The translations under genes were made by a program, and so were the position numbers. A stretch of 64,000 nucleotides of DNA from Bryobacteraceae bacterium (GTDB lineage Bacteria > Acidobacteriota > Terriglobia > Bryobacterales > Bryobacteraceae): the NCBI GenBank assembly GCA_026002875.1, contig BPGE01000001.1, positions 124,001 to 188,000 of the forward strand, written 5' to 3'. Below the pieces are notes generated by a model. It was given only the letters and a program-made list of their open reading frames with translations. It did not search any database and was not told where the DNA came from. Positions 51,975 through 60,733 of this stretch are shown here, piece by piece. Numbering within the stretch: position 1 is the first letter of the stretch; every line of letters starts with the position of its first letter.

Positions 51975-52442
51975 TCAGTAGGGAATACGGTGCGCGCTGG
52001 CCAGCCAGGCGTCGAATGGCAGGCCCGCCTCCTCCAGCGCGATTCTGCGGGTGGGCAAAGCGCGCTGCGTCTCCGGCAGCGCGAACTGTTCGTACAGGAA
52101 ACTGTCGTCGAAACCCGCGCGGGCGGCGTCTTCCCGCCCCGCTGCGTAATACAGGGCGCCGAGCCGCGCCCAGTAGATCGCTCCCAGGCACATCGGGCAG
52201 GGCTCGCAGGAAGAATAAATCGCCGCGCCCCGCAGATCGAACCTTCCAAGCCTGCGGCACGCGGCGCGGATCGCCACCACCTCGGCGTGCGCCGTGGGGT
52301 CGAGATCGGACGTCACGTGATTCGCGCCCTCGGCGATGATTTCGCCGCCGAGAACGATGACCGCTCCAAAAGGACCGCCGCGCCCCTGCCCGGCGTTTTC
52401 GACGGCGAGCCGGATGGCGCGGCGGAGAAATTCCTCGTGCAT
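51975..52442 (-). CDS. guaD: Guanine deaminase (cytidine-deaminase fold)
   Basis: A 155-residue zinc enzyme that converts guanine to xanthine. The signature of the Bacillus-type guanine deaminase is intact: GGPFGAVIVLGGEIIAEGAN, DPTAHAEVVAIRAACRRLG and IYSSCEPCPMCLGAIYWARL. Zinc ligands are His52, Cys82 and Cys85; Glu54 is the proton shuttle. The DAARAGFDDSFLYEQF segment and terminal tyrosine also match GuaD and distinguish it from tRNA adenosine deaminase TadA. The ATG at 52442 is used. Purine salvage links it in function to hpt at the left end of the window. Confidence 0.92.
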   Translation of the reverse strand: MHEEFLRRAIRLAVENAGQGRGGPFGAVIVLGGEIIAEGANHVTSDLDPTAHAEVVAIRAACRRLGRFDLRGAAIYSSCEPCPMCLGAIYWARLGALYYAAGREDAARAGFDDSFLYEQFALPETQRALPTRRIALEEAGLPFDAWLASAHRIPY

Positions 52443-52490
52443 TTCAGGCAGAGCCAGCCTCTACCCAATTATGCATGGAACGGGGCGGCT

Positions 52491-53132
52491 TTATGCGGCG
52501 CCGCCGGCGAACTGCTTCGAGTACTCCTGGAGCCGGAAGCGCTCCTCGGCCTTCTCCCAGTTCACGACGTTCCACCAGTTGGCGATGTATTCGGCGCGGC
52601 GGTTCTGATACTTGAGGTAGTAGGCGTGCTCCCACACGTCCAGGCCGATGATGGCGAACTTGCCCTCCATCAGCGGATTGTCCTGGTTCGGAGTGGAGAC
52701 GATCTCCAGTCCGCTCTGGCCGATGATGAGCCACGCCCAGCCGGAGCCGAAACGGCCCATCGCCGCCGCGGCGAACTTCTCCTTGAACTGGTTGTAGTCG
52801 CCAAAGACGCGCTGAATGGCCTTGGCCAGCAGGCCCGTGGGCTCTCCGCCCTTCTTCGGCCCCATGATCTCCCAGAACAGGGAGTGGTTCCAGTGGCCGC
52901 CGCCGTTGTTGCGCACGGCCGTGCGGATGGACTCGGGCACGATGGCGAGGTTGTTGGCCAGCAGCTCTTCCAGGCTCTTGTTGGCCAGATCCGGCACGGT
53001 GGACAGCGCCTTGTTGACGTTGTCGACGTAGGCGCCGTGGTGCTTGGTGTGATGGATCTCCATCGTCCGCGCGTCGATGTAGGGCTCGAGCGCGTCATAG
53101 GCGTACGGAAGCGGTGGCAGGGTAAATGGCAT
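52491..53132 (-). CDS. sodA: Superoxide dismutase, manganese/iron family
   Basis: A 213-residue enzyme that dismutates superoxide. Metal ligands are His27 ([15 protein letters not shown]), His83 ([11 protein letters not shown]), Asp165 and His169 ([16 protein letters not shown]). The second-shell glutamine lies in the C-terminal half (STPNQDNPL, Gln150) and the N-terminal position holds glycine (NNGGGHWNH), which is the pattern of Mn-type enzymes; cambialistic behaviour cannot be excluded. No signal peptide is seen, so it acts in the cytoplasm. The ATG at 53132 has a GAGGAG-type ribosome binding site upstream. Confidence 0.95.
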   Translation of the reverse strand: MPFTLPPLPYAYDALEPYIDARTMEIHHTKHHGAYVDNVNKALSTVPDLANKSLEELLANNLAIVPESIRTAVRNNGGGHWNHSLFWEIMGPKKGGEPTGLLAKAIQRVFGDYNQFKEKFAAAAMGRFGSGWAWLIIGQSGLEIVSTPNQDNPLMEGKFAIIGLDVWEHAYYLKYQNRRAEYIANWWNVVNWEKAEERFRLQEYSKQFAGGAA

Positions 53133-53253
53133 TGTTCGTGAAACTCCTCTAGCTTTCCCAGATGAACGAAGCAGCCGTTCGGATGCGCCTTCCTTCGCGG
53201 CCCGGGCCGCGCGGGCGCTTCATCTTCATTGTAGGAGACGCCTCAGCGGCGGT

Positions 53254-54696
53254 TCAGAGGCTGCCGCCTCCGGCGCGCTCGAACGCCTCGCCCAGGCGGA
53301 ACAGAACGGGCTCTCCGAAATGCGGCCCGATCAGTTGCAGCCCCACGGGCAGCCCGTCCGGCGTGCGGCCGCACGGCACGCTCAGAGCGGGCAACCCCGC
53401 CAGCGACGCCGTGATGGTGAAGATGTCGGAGAGGTACATCTGCAGCGGGTCGTCGAGCTTCTCGCCCAGCCGGAACGCCGGAAACGGGCTCACCGGCGTG
53501 GCGATCGCGTCCACCTGCCCGAACGCGTTCAGGAAATCGCGCGTGATCAGCGTGCGGACCTTCTGGGCCTTCAGATAATACGCGTCGTAATAGCCGGCGC
53601 TCAGCACGTAAGTGCCCAGCATGATGCGCCGCTTGCACTCCGCCCCGAAGCCCTGCCCGCGCGTCATCGCGTACATCTCGGCCAGCGTCTCCGCCTGCGG
53701 CGCGCGCCACGTGTAGCGCACCCCGTCGTAGCGGGCCAGGTTCGAGCTCGCCTCCGCCGTGCAGACGATGTAGTAGCAGGGAATCGCGTAGGGCGTATGC
53801 GGCAGGCTGATTTCGCGCAGCTCGCAGCCGAGGGAGGCCAGCAGAGCGCGCGCCTTCTCCATCTGCGCCGCCGTGTCCGGCGTCAGTCCTTCGAAGAACT
53901 CGCGCGGCACGCCGATGCGCAGCCCGCGCGCCTCGCCTGTCATGGCTGCCGTGTAATCAGGAACAGGCGCCGAGGCGCTTGTCGAGTCCCGTTCATCGCG
54001 CCCCGCGATGGCCTGCAGAAGCAGCGCCGCATCGCGCACCGTGCGCGTCAGCGGCCCGATCCGGTCCAGAGAAGAGGCGAACGCCACCAGCCCGTAGCGC
54101 GACACGCGCCCGTAGGTGGGGCTCAGCCCCACGACGCCGCAGAAGCTCGCCGGCTGCCGGATGCTGCCCCCGGTGTCCGAGCCGAGCGCCGCCACCGCCG
54201 TGCCCTGCGCCACCGCTGCCGCCGAGCCGCCCGAGCTGCCTCCGGGCACGCGGTCCGGCGCCACAGGGTTGCGCACCGGGCCGAAGGCGGAATTCTCGTT
54301 CGACGACCCCATCGCGAACTCGTCGCAGTTGGTCTTGCCGAGCACGATGGCGCCGGCGCGCTCCAGCCTCTCCACCGCCGTCGCGTCGTAAGGCGGCACA
54401 AACTTCTCCAGCAGCCGGGAGCCGCAAGTCGTGCGCACGCCGCGCGTCACGATGTTGTCCTTGACCGCTACCGGCACGCCTGCCAGCGGTCCGGGATCCT
54501 CGCCGCGCCCGAGCGCTGCATCCACGGCATCGGCTGCCCTCAATGCACGGTCTTCGGCCAGCAGCAGATACGCGTTCGTCTTCGGGTTCTCCTCGCGCGC
54601 CGTCCGCAGCGCCTCCTCTGTCAGCTCGCGCGCGCTGATGCGCCGCGCGCGGAGGGCGTCCTGCACGTCTGCGATCGTCAGCTTTCCGATTTCCAT
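53254..54696 (-). CDS. gatA: Glutamyl-tRNA(Gln)/aspartyl-tRNA(Asn) amidotransferase subunit A
   Basis: A 480-residue amidase of the GatCAB complex, which turns misacylated Glu-tRNA(Gln) (and Asp-tRNA(Asn) in some bacteria) into the correct form. It hydrolyses glutamine and passes ammonia to GatB. The catalytic Lys79 (GVPVAVKDN), cis-Ser154 (GGSSGGSAA) and nucleophile Ser178 ([10 protein letters not shown]) are at the positions known from other GatA. gatC lies 10 bases upstream, in the same operon. gatB is not in the window, so the complex is assembled from a second locus. No sign of truncation. Confidence 0.95.
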   Translation of the reverse strand: MEIGKLTIADVQDALRARRISARELTEEALRTAREENPKTNAYLLLAEDRALRAADAVDAALGRGEDPGPLAGVPVAVKDNIVTRGVRTTCGSRLLEKFVPPYDATAVERLERAGAIVLGKTNCDEFAMGSSNENSAFGPVRNPVAPDRVPGGSSGGSAAAVAQGTAVAALGSDTGGSIRQPASFCGVVGLSPTYGRVSRYGLVAFASSLDRIGPLTRTVRDAALLLQAIAGRDERDSTSASAPVPDYTAAMTGEARGLRIGVPREFFEGLTPDTAAQMEKARALLASLGCELREISLPHTPYAIPCYYIVCTAEASSNLARYDGVRYTWRAPQAETLAEMYAMTRGQGFGAECKRRIMLGTYVLSAGYYDAYYLKAQKVRTLITRDFLNAFGQVDAIATPVSPFPAFRLGEKLDDPLQMYLSDIFTITASLAGLPALSVPCGRTPDGLPVGLQLIGPHFGEPVLFRLGEAFERAGGGSL

Positions 54697-54706
54697 CCTG
54701 TCCGCC

Positions 54707-55006
54707 TCAGCGCTCGATCACGCGCGGAACCTTGAAATGCCCGGCGCCCGCCGCCGGCGCATTGGCCATTGCGTCCTCGTGCGCCAGCGGTTCGCGCGGC
54801 TCGTCCTCGCGCAGAGTGCTGTTCTCCGCGCCCGGGAACAGCACCTGGGCCATGGGTTCCACAGAGTCCGTGTCCAGCTCCCGCAGCTTGTCCATGTGAG
54901 CGAGGATTTCATCCAGCTCGCGGGTCATGCGGTGCAGCTCTTCGCCGGACAACTCCAGATGCGCCAGCGCCGCCACATGGCGGACTTCCTGTTCAGTGAT
55001 CTTCAC
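54707..55006 (-). CDS. gatC: Glutamyl-tRNA(Gln)/aspartyl-tRNA(Asn) amidotransferase subunit C
   Basis: A 99-residue subunit that stabilises the GatA-GatB interface. The family sequence is clear: [20 protein letters not shown], then [20 protein letters not shown], and the later D-x-V-x-P-M region ([14 protein letters not shown]) with the loop [20 protein letters not shown]. It is translated from the ATG at 55006 whose first bases overlap the stop of the DciA-like gene (55003). gatA follows 10 bases downstream. Confidence 0.95.
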   Translation of the reverse strand: MKITEQEVRHVAALAHLELSGEELHRMTRELDEILAHMDKLRELDTDSVEPMAQVLFPGAENSTLREDEPREPLAHEDAMANAPAAGAGHFKVPRVIER

Positions 55007-55419
55007 GACGCCAGGGCCTTTCGCTTTGATCGGAGATAGATGCGCCGCAGCACGGGATCCTCGATCCGGTCAGCCTCGTCGTCCCCCTGCAGACGCAGGC
55101 GGAACTCCGCCTCGGGCGCTTCGCTGCGCACCGGGCGGCGCGGCACGGCGAGGCGGTATTCGATCCAGCGGGGGGCGGAGGGGCCGAGCATCGATTGCAG
55201 ATTGGCAAGGATCTGTCCACTCAGCAGTTCCAGATTGCGCCGCCAGAGCTCATCGCCCACCTCGACCACCAGCCGGCTGCCGTCCAGCGCAACGGCTTTC
55301 GTATGCCGCGCCGCCTTTTTCCCAACAGCCGCCGGCCAGGCGGCCAGCGCCAGCTCTTCCGGTGTCAGGCAGCGGCGGGCTGCCTGTAATGCCCCCAGCA
55401 GACGCCCCGCGCGTTCCAT
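55003..55419 (-). CDS. DUF721 / DciA-family protein
   Basis: A 138-residue protein. The N-terminal half (EELALAAWPAAVGKKAARHT, KAVALDGSRLVVEVGDELWR, RNLELLSGQILANLQ) is the DUF721 domain. In bacteria lacking DnaC/DnaI-type loaders, DciA proteins of this family help load the replicative helicase DnaB onto DNA at the origin. The extra C-terminal part (RSEAPEAEFRLRLQGDDEAD) is lineage-specific. The gene is first in the operon with gatC and gatA, and its ATG at 55419 is divergent from maf with 77 bases between, a likely bidirectional promoter region. Confidence 0.85.
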   Translation of the reverse strand: MERAGRLLGALQAARRCLTPEELALAAWPAAVGKKAARHTKAVALDGSRLVVEVGDELWRRNLELLSGQILANLQSMLGPSAPRWIEYRLAVPRRPVRSEAPEAEFRLRLQGDDEADRIEDPVLRRIYLRSKRKALAS

Positions 55420-55496
55420 CGTCCGATCCCGAGCAATTGTATCATGCGCTCCCTGCGAGGCACGGCCCGCGCTCCGCGTGATACCCTCCTTATCCG

Positions 55497-56063
55497 ATGA
55501 TCGTTCTCGCCTCGCAATCTCCGCGCCGCCGCGAGCTGCTTGCCAACGCCGGCATCGCCTGCGAGGTCCGCCCCGCGCGGATCGAGGAGAAACCGCTCCC
55601 CGGCGAATCTCCTGAAGGGTATGTCGTCCGGCTCGCCCGCGAGAAGGCCGAGGCCGTCGAGGCGCGCGGCGGCGAGTTCGTGCTGGCCGCCGACACCACG
55701 GTCGTGGTGGATGGCGAGATCCTGGAGAAGCCGCATGCCCCGGAGGAGGCCGAGCGGATGCTGCGCCTGCTCCACGGACGCGATCACTTCGTGCTGACCG
55801 GCGTCTGCCTCCGGCACGAAGGCCGTTCCTGGACCGCCGTTGAATCCACGCGCGTCTGGTTCATTCCGCTGCGCGAGGAAGAGATCGCCGCCTACGCCCG
55901 GTCCGGCGAGCCTCTCGACAAGGCGGGCGGCTACGCGATCCAGGGGCTGGCCTCGAGGTTCGCCGAAAAGATCGAAGGCTGCTATTTCAACGTCGTCGGT
56001 CTGCCGGTCTCCCGCGTCTACCGGATGCTCCGCGCCGCCGGTTACAACTTCAACGAAGGATAG
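55497..56063 (+). CDS. maf: Maf-family nucleotide pyrophosphatase
   Basis: A 188-residue enzyme that hydrolyses non-canonical or ordinary nucleoside triphosphates to monophosphates (dTTP/UTP and their modified forms in the YhdE subgroup). The motifs SQSPRRRELLANAGI at the start, EGYVVRLAREKA, VLAADTTVVVDGEILEKP and DKAGGYAIQGLASRFAEKIE are all present. The ATG at 55497 is followed at once by I-V-L-A-S-Q-S-P, the family N-terminus. A TACCCT hexamer ends 9 bases before the start and no ribosome binding site is seen. The last 22 bases overlap the convergent EVE-domain gene. Confidence 0.94.
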   Translation: MIVLASQSPRRRELLANAGIACEVRPARIEEKPLPGESPEGYVVRLAREKAEAVEARGGEFVLAADTTVVVDGEILEKPHAPEEAERMLRLLHGRDHFVLTGVCLRHEGRSWTAVESTRVWFIPLREEEIAAYARSGEPLDKAGGYAIQGLASRFAEKIEGCYFNVVGLPVSRVYRMLRAAGYNFNEG

Positions 56064-56452
56064 CGCTGCCGCATCCAGGCCAGGAATTCCTCCGGCACGT
56101 CCATCGTGGACAGCCGCCCCTGCCGGACCAGCGCCCAGCCGCTGAAGCGTCCGTCAGCCTTGATCTCCCGCAGCGTGACGGGCGGCTCGATGCGGCGCTC
56201 GAATTCGACATCCACCACCCAGGACTTCGGGCTCGAGGGATCCGGGCGCGGCGCGGAGACAATCCGCGCCAGTCCCAGAATGGCCGATTCGCCGCCGCTA
56301 TGGTAGATGAACGCCCGGTCGCCTGCCTTCATCTTCCGGATGAAGCCCACGGCCTGGGCGTTGGTCACGCCGTCCCATACCGTGCGCCGCTCCCTCTCCA
56401 GATCGCTGACCGAGTATTCCGCAGGGTCCGTTTTCAGCAGAAAATACGCCAT
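56042..56452 (-). CDS. EVE-domain protein
   Basis: A 136-residue protein consisting of one EVE domain, a fold related to YTH/PUA modules that bind modified bases in RNA or DNA. The standard blocks are MAYFLLKTDPAEYSVSDLER, TVWDGVTNAQAVGFIRKMKA, GDRAFIYHSGGESAILGLAR and WVVDVEFERRIEPPVTLREI. The ATG at 56452 fixes the start; the frame remains open far upstream, but that is antisense to the export genes and not coding. Some EVE proteins take part in modification-dependent restriction; no such partner is nearby. It overlaps maf by 22 bases tail to tail. Confidence 0.93.
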   Translation of the reverse strand: MAYFLLKTDPAEYSVSDLERERRTVWDGVTNAQAVGFIRKMKAGDRAFIYHSGGESAILGLARIVSAPRPDPSSPKSWVVDVEFERRIEPPVTLREIKADGRFSGWALVRQGRLSTMDVPEEFLAWMRQRYPSLKL

Positions 56453-56698
56453 ACGCCTCGATTGGATGCGCCGCTGGAACTTTCGTTCCAGAACCCCGGT
56501 CCACTCCGGGCTCGCACAATGGAACGGAAGGCATGGGCGAAAGCCGTCCCAAATGGCCGATGGCGCGAAGTCTCCATCCTGTAGAATAAAAATGCCGGTG
56601 ACTGGGAATCTGATTATGGGGCTCGGCTTATCCTCTGAGCTTGCCGGGTCTGAACCATGCCGGATTTCCCGCCCGGAGCATCTCTGGAGGAAGCGCCC

Positions 56699-57343
56699 AT
56701 GATGCCGATATTTCGCAGCCGCAATCTGACCCCCGTGCTGGCTGCCCTGCTGTGCTCCTGCCTGGCAGCCGCAGCACAGCCGCCCGTTGCTCCCGCGCCT
56801 CCGCCAGGACCGGAAGCTCCTCGCCAGCAGGCGTCGGCCGAGGCTTCCGTCGAGGCTCCCGCGCCGGTGGATCCGAAAACGTACAAGATTGGCGTCGAAG
56901 ATGTTCTGAACATCCGGGTCTGGCGCGAGGCGGAACTCAGCGGCAACGTTGTGGTTCGGCCGGATGGCCGGATCACGCTGCCCCTTGCGGGCGAAATCGA
57001 AGCGGTCGGGCTCACGCCGGAAATGCTGGGCGTGAGAATCGCCGAAGCCCTCAGCAAGTTTCTCACCCGGCCCGAAGTGATCGTTTCCGTCGCCAGCGTC
57101 CGCAGCAAGCGCTACTACATTTCCGGCAATGTGCTCCGCTCCGGTCCCGTGCCCCTGGTCACGCCGACCACCATCCTGCAGGCCCTCAGCACCGCTGGCC
57201 TGGGACAGTGGGCGAAAAAGAACAAGATCGTGATCATGCGCGGCACGGAGCGGATCAAGTTCAACTACAACGAAGTCATCAAGGGGAAGAAGCTCGAGCA
57301 GAACATCTTCCTGCAGGATGGGGACCACATCTTCGTTCCTTAG
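56699..57343 (+). CDS. Polysaccharide export protein, Wza-like
   Basis: A 214-residue protein. The N-terminus has a signal sequence ending in L-C-S-C, possibly a lipobox, followed by a proline-rich linker. The Poly_export domain begins at TYKIGVEDVLNIRVWREAEL and contains VVVRPDGRITLPLAGEIEAV; an SLBB-like domain follows (KRYYISGNVLRSGPVPLVTP, ILQALSTAGLGQWAKKN). Such proteins form or help form the outer-membrane channel for capsular or exopolysaccharide export. It is short for Wza (about 380 residues) and has one SLBB domain. The ATG at 56699 has GGAGG nine bases upstream; the frame is open to 56657. It is first in the export operon. Confidence 0.85.
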   Translation: MMPIFRSRNLTPVLAALLCSCLAAAAQPPVAPAPPPGPEAPRQQASAEASVEAPAPVDPKTYKIGVEDVLNIRVWREAELSGNVVVRPDGRITLPLAGEIEAVGLTPEMLGVRIAEALSKFLTRPEVIVSVASVRSKRYYISGNVLRSGPVPLVTPTTILQALSTAGLGQWAKKNKIVIMRGTERIKFNYNEVIKGKKLEQNIFLQDGDHIFVP

Positions 57344-57361
57344 CCCGGGAGAATCACGGCC

Positions 57362-59065
57362 ATGCCTGCCATGCCTGCCACAACCTTCCAGCCGGTTCCC
57401 GAGCAGCCCATTTCCGTCCCCCGGCGCGCACTCGACTTCGAAGACTACATTGACATCGCCCGCCGTCACCGGGCGTGGATTCTCGGGCCGGCCTTCCTGG
57501 GCCTCGTTCTGGGCGTGGTGACCGCTTTCCTGTGGGAGGATTCCTACGTCGCCAGGGGCAAGATCCGCATCACGCCGCCTCAGGTGCCTGCGCGCCTCGT
57601 GCCAGGCAATGTGAGCGAGGAGCTGACGGCGCGCATCAACGCCATCGCCCAGGAAATCATCACCCGGTCCAGCCTGCAGAACCTGATCCAGACCTACAAC
57701 CTCTACCCCGAAGACCGCAAACGTCTCCCGATGGAAGACGTCATCGACCGGATGCGCCGCTCCATCGGCATCGACAACATCGAGTCCTATTCGCGGGCAG
57801 GGTCGTCGCGCTACCACGTCTTCACGGTCAGTTTCGTGTACTCGGACCGGCGCCTGGCCCAGAGAGTCGTCGCCGATCTGATCGACCGGTTCACCAAGCA
57901 GAGCATCGAAAGCCGCCTCAACAGCTCGCGCCAGACAACACTGTTCCTCTCCGATCAGTACGAGGCCGCCAAACGCGAGCTGGACGACCTCGACGCCCGC
58001 ATCGCCGTCTTCCGTTCGAAATATTTCGGCGAGCTCCCTGAGCAGGAGCAGATGATTGTCTCCCGCCTGTCCTCGATGGAAGCCTCTCTCCAGGCCACTG
58101 CCAGCCAGCTGAGCCGGGCGCAACAGGACAAGATCCAGCTCGAGACCCAGATCCGGGATTTGCGCGATCAGGCTGCCGCTCTGGCCCAACAGCAGCAGGC
58201 GCCCTCAGAAACGGCAGGATTGGCCGCCCCCAGAAATCCCCGGATCGTCGAGCTGCAGCGGGAAATCGAGCGCGCCCGCAACTCGCTTCGCCTGCTGAGG
58301 GAGAGTTACACCGATTCCCACCCCGACGTGCGCCGCCTGGTCGCCTTCATTGAAGGACGGGAGGCTCAGCTCAAGGAGCTCATCGAGGAAGAGCGGAAGC
58401 AGCTGGCCGAAGTGCAGCCGGATCAGCCCGGTCCCCGCGTCATCTCCCGCGAGGCGATGCAGAAGCTCCGTGATCTTTCGAGCGCGATCACGCGCCTGCA
58501 GGCCGCCCTTCAGGCCAAGGACATGGAGATCGAAGAACACAACCGGCGGATCAACGACCTGAAGGAACGGATCAGGAGTACGCAGAGCCGGCTGGAATCG
58601 GGCGCTTCCATCAGCCAGGAGTATCTCCAGCTGGTGCGCGAGCGTGAACTGGCAGCCCGCCGGTACGAGGACATCGGCCGCAAGCTGCAGGACTCCAACA
58701 TGGCCACTGATCTGGTCAGCCGGGGACAGAGCGAGACGATGGAAGTGCTCGAGTCCCCGGTCATACCGGAAGAGCCCATCGCGCCGAACCGGCCCCTCAT
58801 CATTTCCGTGGGCGTCGCTTTGGGTCTGGCCGTTGGCATCGCTCTGGCCACCGTCCGGGAATTCAAGGACACCTCGCTCAAAAACCTGAAGGATGTGCGC
58901 GCCTACACGCGTCTCACCGTGCTGGGCAGCATTCCCGTTCTGGAAAACGACTTCGTCGTCCGGCGCCGGCGGCGCATCACATGGCTGGCTTGGACGTTTG
59001 CCATCCTGGTGGGCATTCTCTTGATGGCAGGCGCCGTCTTCTACTACTACACGCAGAGAAGTTGA
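57362..59065 (+). CDS. Polysaccharide chain-length determinant, Wzz/GNVR type
   Basis: A 567-residue inner-membrane protein. TM1 lies at about 38-58 (AWILGPAFLGLVLGVVTAFL), a Wzz domain follows, then a long coiled coil (about 190-460, e.g. LEASLQATASQLSRAQQDKI), and TM2 at about 540-562 (WLAWTFAILVGILLMAGAVF). The proline-rich block before TM2, SPVIPEEPIAPNRP, is typical of polysaccharide co-polymerases. It probably sets the chain length of the exported polymer and works with the CpsD-like kinase encoded next. The ATG at 57362 has GGGAG about 10 bases upstream. No kinase domain is fused to it. Confidence 0.88.
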   Translation: MPAMPATTFQPVPEQPISVPRRALDFEDYIDIARRHRAWILGPAFLGLVLGVVTAFLWEDSYVARGKIRITPPQVPARLVPGNVSEELTARINAIAQEIITRSSLQNLIQTYNLYPEDRKRLPMEDVIDRMRRSIGIDNIESYSRAGSSRYHVFTVSFVYSDRRLAQRVVADLIDRFTKQSIESRLNSSRQTTLFLSDQYEAAKRELDDLDARIAVFRSKYFGELPEQEQMIVSRLSSMEASLQATASQLSRAQQDKIQLETQIRDLRDQAAALAQQQQAPSETAGLAAPRNPRIVELQREIERARNSLRLLRESYTDSHPDVRRLVAFIEGREAQLKELIEEERKQLAEVQPDQPGPRVISREAMQKLRDLSSAITRLQAALQAKDMEIEEHNRRINDLKERIRSTQSRLESGASISQEYLQLVRERELAARRYEDIGRKLQDSNMATDLVSRGQSETMEVLESPVIPEEPIAPNRPLIISVGVALGLAVGIALATVREFKDTSLKNLKDVRAYTRLTVLGSIPVLENDFVVRRRRRITWLAWTFAILVGILLMAGAVFYYYTQRS

Positions 59066-59112
59066 GCCGGAGCCGGCGGCTTCCCGGCGAGAATCGGATC
59101 CAGGAGGAGTGA

Positions 59113-59958
59113 ATGAGCCGAGTTCATGACGCACTGAGGAAAACCCAGCCAGACGCCGGCGTCCTGCCACGCACGCCGGCGCCAGAGGCTTCCTCCGGAA
59201 CCTCAGCCGAAGTGCGCGAGCCGGACCTTTCCCAGGCGTTGGCGCGCTTTCCCGTCGTCCCCTTCAACCCTTCTCCAGACGCCTCCCTGCTGGATCCTTC
59301 CCGTCCCGGAGAGGCGCCTGCAGAAGAGTTCCGCAGCCTCCGGACCCGGCTCAATCACATCCAGTCTCTGCAGCCGATTCACTCCCTGGTCATTACGTCG
59401 CCCTCGCCCGCCGAGGGCAAGTCGTTTACCGCCGCCAATCTCGCCATCGCCCAGGCTCAGCTGGAAAACAACTTCACGCTTCTGGCGGATTTCGATTTCC
59501 GCCGTCCGGTGATCCACACTCTCTTCCAGTTGCCCCGATCCCCCGGCATTACCGATTACCTGCAGGGAAAAGCCGGGCTCGAGCAGGTCATCCGGCGGCT
59601 CGAGGGAACCAACCTCTTTGTCATGACCGCCGGCGAGGCCGTGCTGAATCCGCTGGAACTGCTGAATCTCCCGGCGGCCAAAGAACTGATCGAGGACACC
59701 CCCGAGCTGTTCAACTGGGTGATCATCGACACGCCTCCGCTGCTCTTCGCCGCCGACGCGAACCTGCTGTCCACGATGGCCCATGCGCTTCTTCTGGTCG
59801 TCCGCATCGGCGCCACGACAATCGATTCCGTCACGCGCGCCATGGGCTCTCTCTGCCAGAACAACATCCTCGGAATTGTCGTCAATGCAGCCCAGAAGAG
59901 CGAGCTCTACAGCAAGTACACGTATTACCACTCCTATTACACGTCGCCGGAGTCGTGA
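59113..59958 (+). CDS. CpsD/CapB-type bacterial tyrosine kinase
   Basis: A 281-residue cytoplasmic ATPase that with the Wzz-like protein acts as a BY-kinase controlling polysaccharide synthesis. Walker A is TSPSPAEGKSFTAANLAIAQ (Lys103). Walker A-prime is the variant LLADFDFRRP rather than the usual D-A-D-x-R. Walker B is WVIIDTPPLLFAADANL. The C-terminus carries a cluster of six tyrosines (266, 269, 271, 272, 275, 276), the autophosphorylation sites. The ATG at 59113 has AGGAGG upstream. The stop overlaps the next gene's GTG start by four bases. Confidence 0.9.
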   Translation: MSRVHDALRKTQPDAGVLPRTPAPEASSGTSAEVREPDLSQALARFPVVPFNPSPDASLLDPSRPGEAPAEEFRSLRTRLNHIQSLQPIHSLVITSPSPAEGKSFTAANLAIAQAQLENNFTLLADFDFRRPVIHTLFQLPRSPGITDYLQGKAGLEQVIRRLEGTNLFVMTAGEAVLNPLELLNLPAAKELIEDTPELFNWVIIDTPPLLFAADANLLSTMAHALLLVVRIGATTIDSVTRAMGSLCQNNILGIVVNAAQKSELYSKYTYYHSYYTSPES

Positions 59959-60611
59959 GAGGCTGGATCCTTCAGCCCCCTGTCATGCCTGAAGTTGCTG
60001 AGCTTCCCCCCGGGCCGCCGCCTCTTCCGGCATGGCTGCCAAGGCTGGCTGCGGCTGTCGAGACGGCCGTGCCCGCCTCCCTGGCGGCCGTCCTCTGGTT
60101 CGCCATCCACTCTTTCATGCTGCGCGAGCCCTGGTGGTCCAAATTCAATGTCGCCGCCGGGCCTTTCTTCGGTGATCGCGTCTTCTACCTGGGATTCGGA
60201 CGCGCCACAGTGGCAGGCGCCGCGCTGCTTGTGGTTCTCTATTCGCTGTCCGGAATGCTTTACGGCCTTCTGGCCAGCGGCCGCAGCATGGCCCGCGCAT
60301 TCGCTCTCGCCGCCGTGTGGCTCGCGAGCTGGCATTTCCTCGCCCAGCATTTTCTCTGGCCGCGGCTCCACCCGGCTGCTCCATCTTATTTCCCGATGAC
60401 GGCGACTGTGCCGGCGCATCTGGCCGCCGCCATCCTGCTGGCCCGTTTTCCGGCCGTCCTCCGCAGGTTCAGCGCATTCGGCCAGGGCGGCGCTCCTGCC
60501 GCGGAAGCCGTTGCGGCGCACGGAGAGCCGGCAACGGGTGACGGCTCTGCGGCCTTCGAGGCCGGTCCAGAGAATCAGCATCCCGCCCCGCCGGGGAGTG
60601 CGGATTGTTGA
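59955..60611 (+). CDS. Small integral membrane protein of unknown function
   Basis: A 218-residue protein with four hydrophobic stretches (ETAVPASLAAVLWFAIHSFM, TVAGAALLVVLYSLSGMLYG, FALAAVWLASWHFLAQHFLW, VPAHLAAAILLARFPAVLRR). I do not recognise the family. The C-terminal 45 residues are polar and alanine/glycine/proline-rich. The start is a GTG at 59955 overlapping the CpsD stop; an ATG at 59985 is an alternative. Being co-translated with the kinase, it may be a membrane partner of the export machinery, but no motif proves it. Confidence 0.65.
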   Translation: MRGWILQPPVMPEVAELPPGPPPLPAWLPRLAAAVETAVPASLAAVLWFAIHSFMLREPWWSKFNVAAGPFFGDRVFYLGFGRATVAGAALLVVLYSLSGMLYGLLASGRSMARAFALAAVWLASWHFLAQHFLWPRLHPAAPSYFPMTATVPAHLAAAILLARFPAVLRRFSAFGQGGAPAAEAVAAHGEPATGDGSAAFEAGPENQHPAPPGSADC

Positions 60612-60634
60612 GGATCTGGGGAGTTCGCTAGAAT
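60605..60634 (+). promoter_or_regulatory. Candidate promoter upstream of bamA
   Basis: TTGTTG (60605-60610) and TAGAAT (60629-60634), 18 bases apart. The bamA start is about 100 bases downstream, giving a moderate 5' leader. No other element in the gap between the membrane-protein gene and bamA looks better. Confidence 0.4.
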
Positions 60635-60733
60635 GGGAGCTTTGAGCCCGCGAGCTGGGTTCATGGGTGAAACGCCTGTGACTCCCGCTACGTCACTGTC
60701 GCAGGCGCACAGAAAGGACCTTTTCTGCGGAAG

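Noticed and set aside
50907-53141. 744-residue forward open frame
   Set aside because: It is antisense to potA, the YbjQ-family gene, guaD and sodA, all confidently identified; high GC makes long antisense frames common here.
53320-54735. 471-residue forward open frame
   Set aside because: Antisense to gatA, whose catalytic residues are all in place; the composition is His/Arg-rich as expected of a shadow.
56453-58189. Upstream extension of the EVE-domain gene on the reverse strand
   Set aside because: Antisense to the Wza-like and Wzz-like genes; the EVE fold starts cleanly at the ATG at 56452.
60640-60680. Possible tRNA-like GGGTTC segment in the leader of bamA
   Set aside because: A six-base stem only; no acceptor stem or anticodon arm can be drawn.
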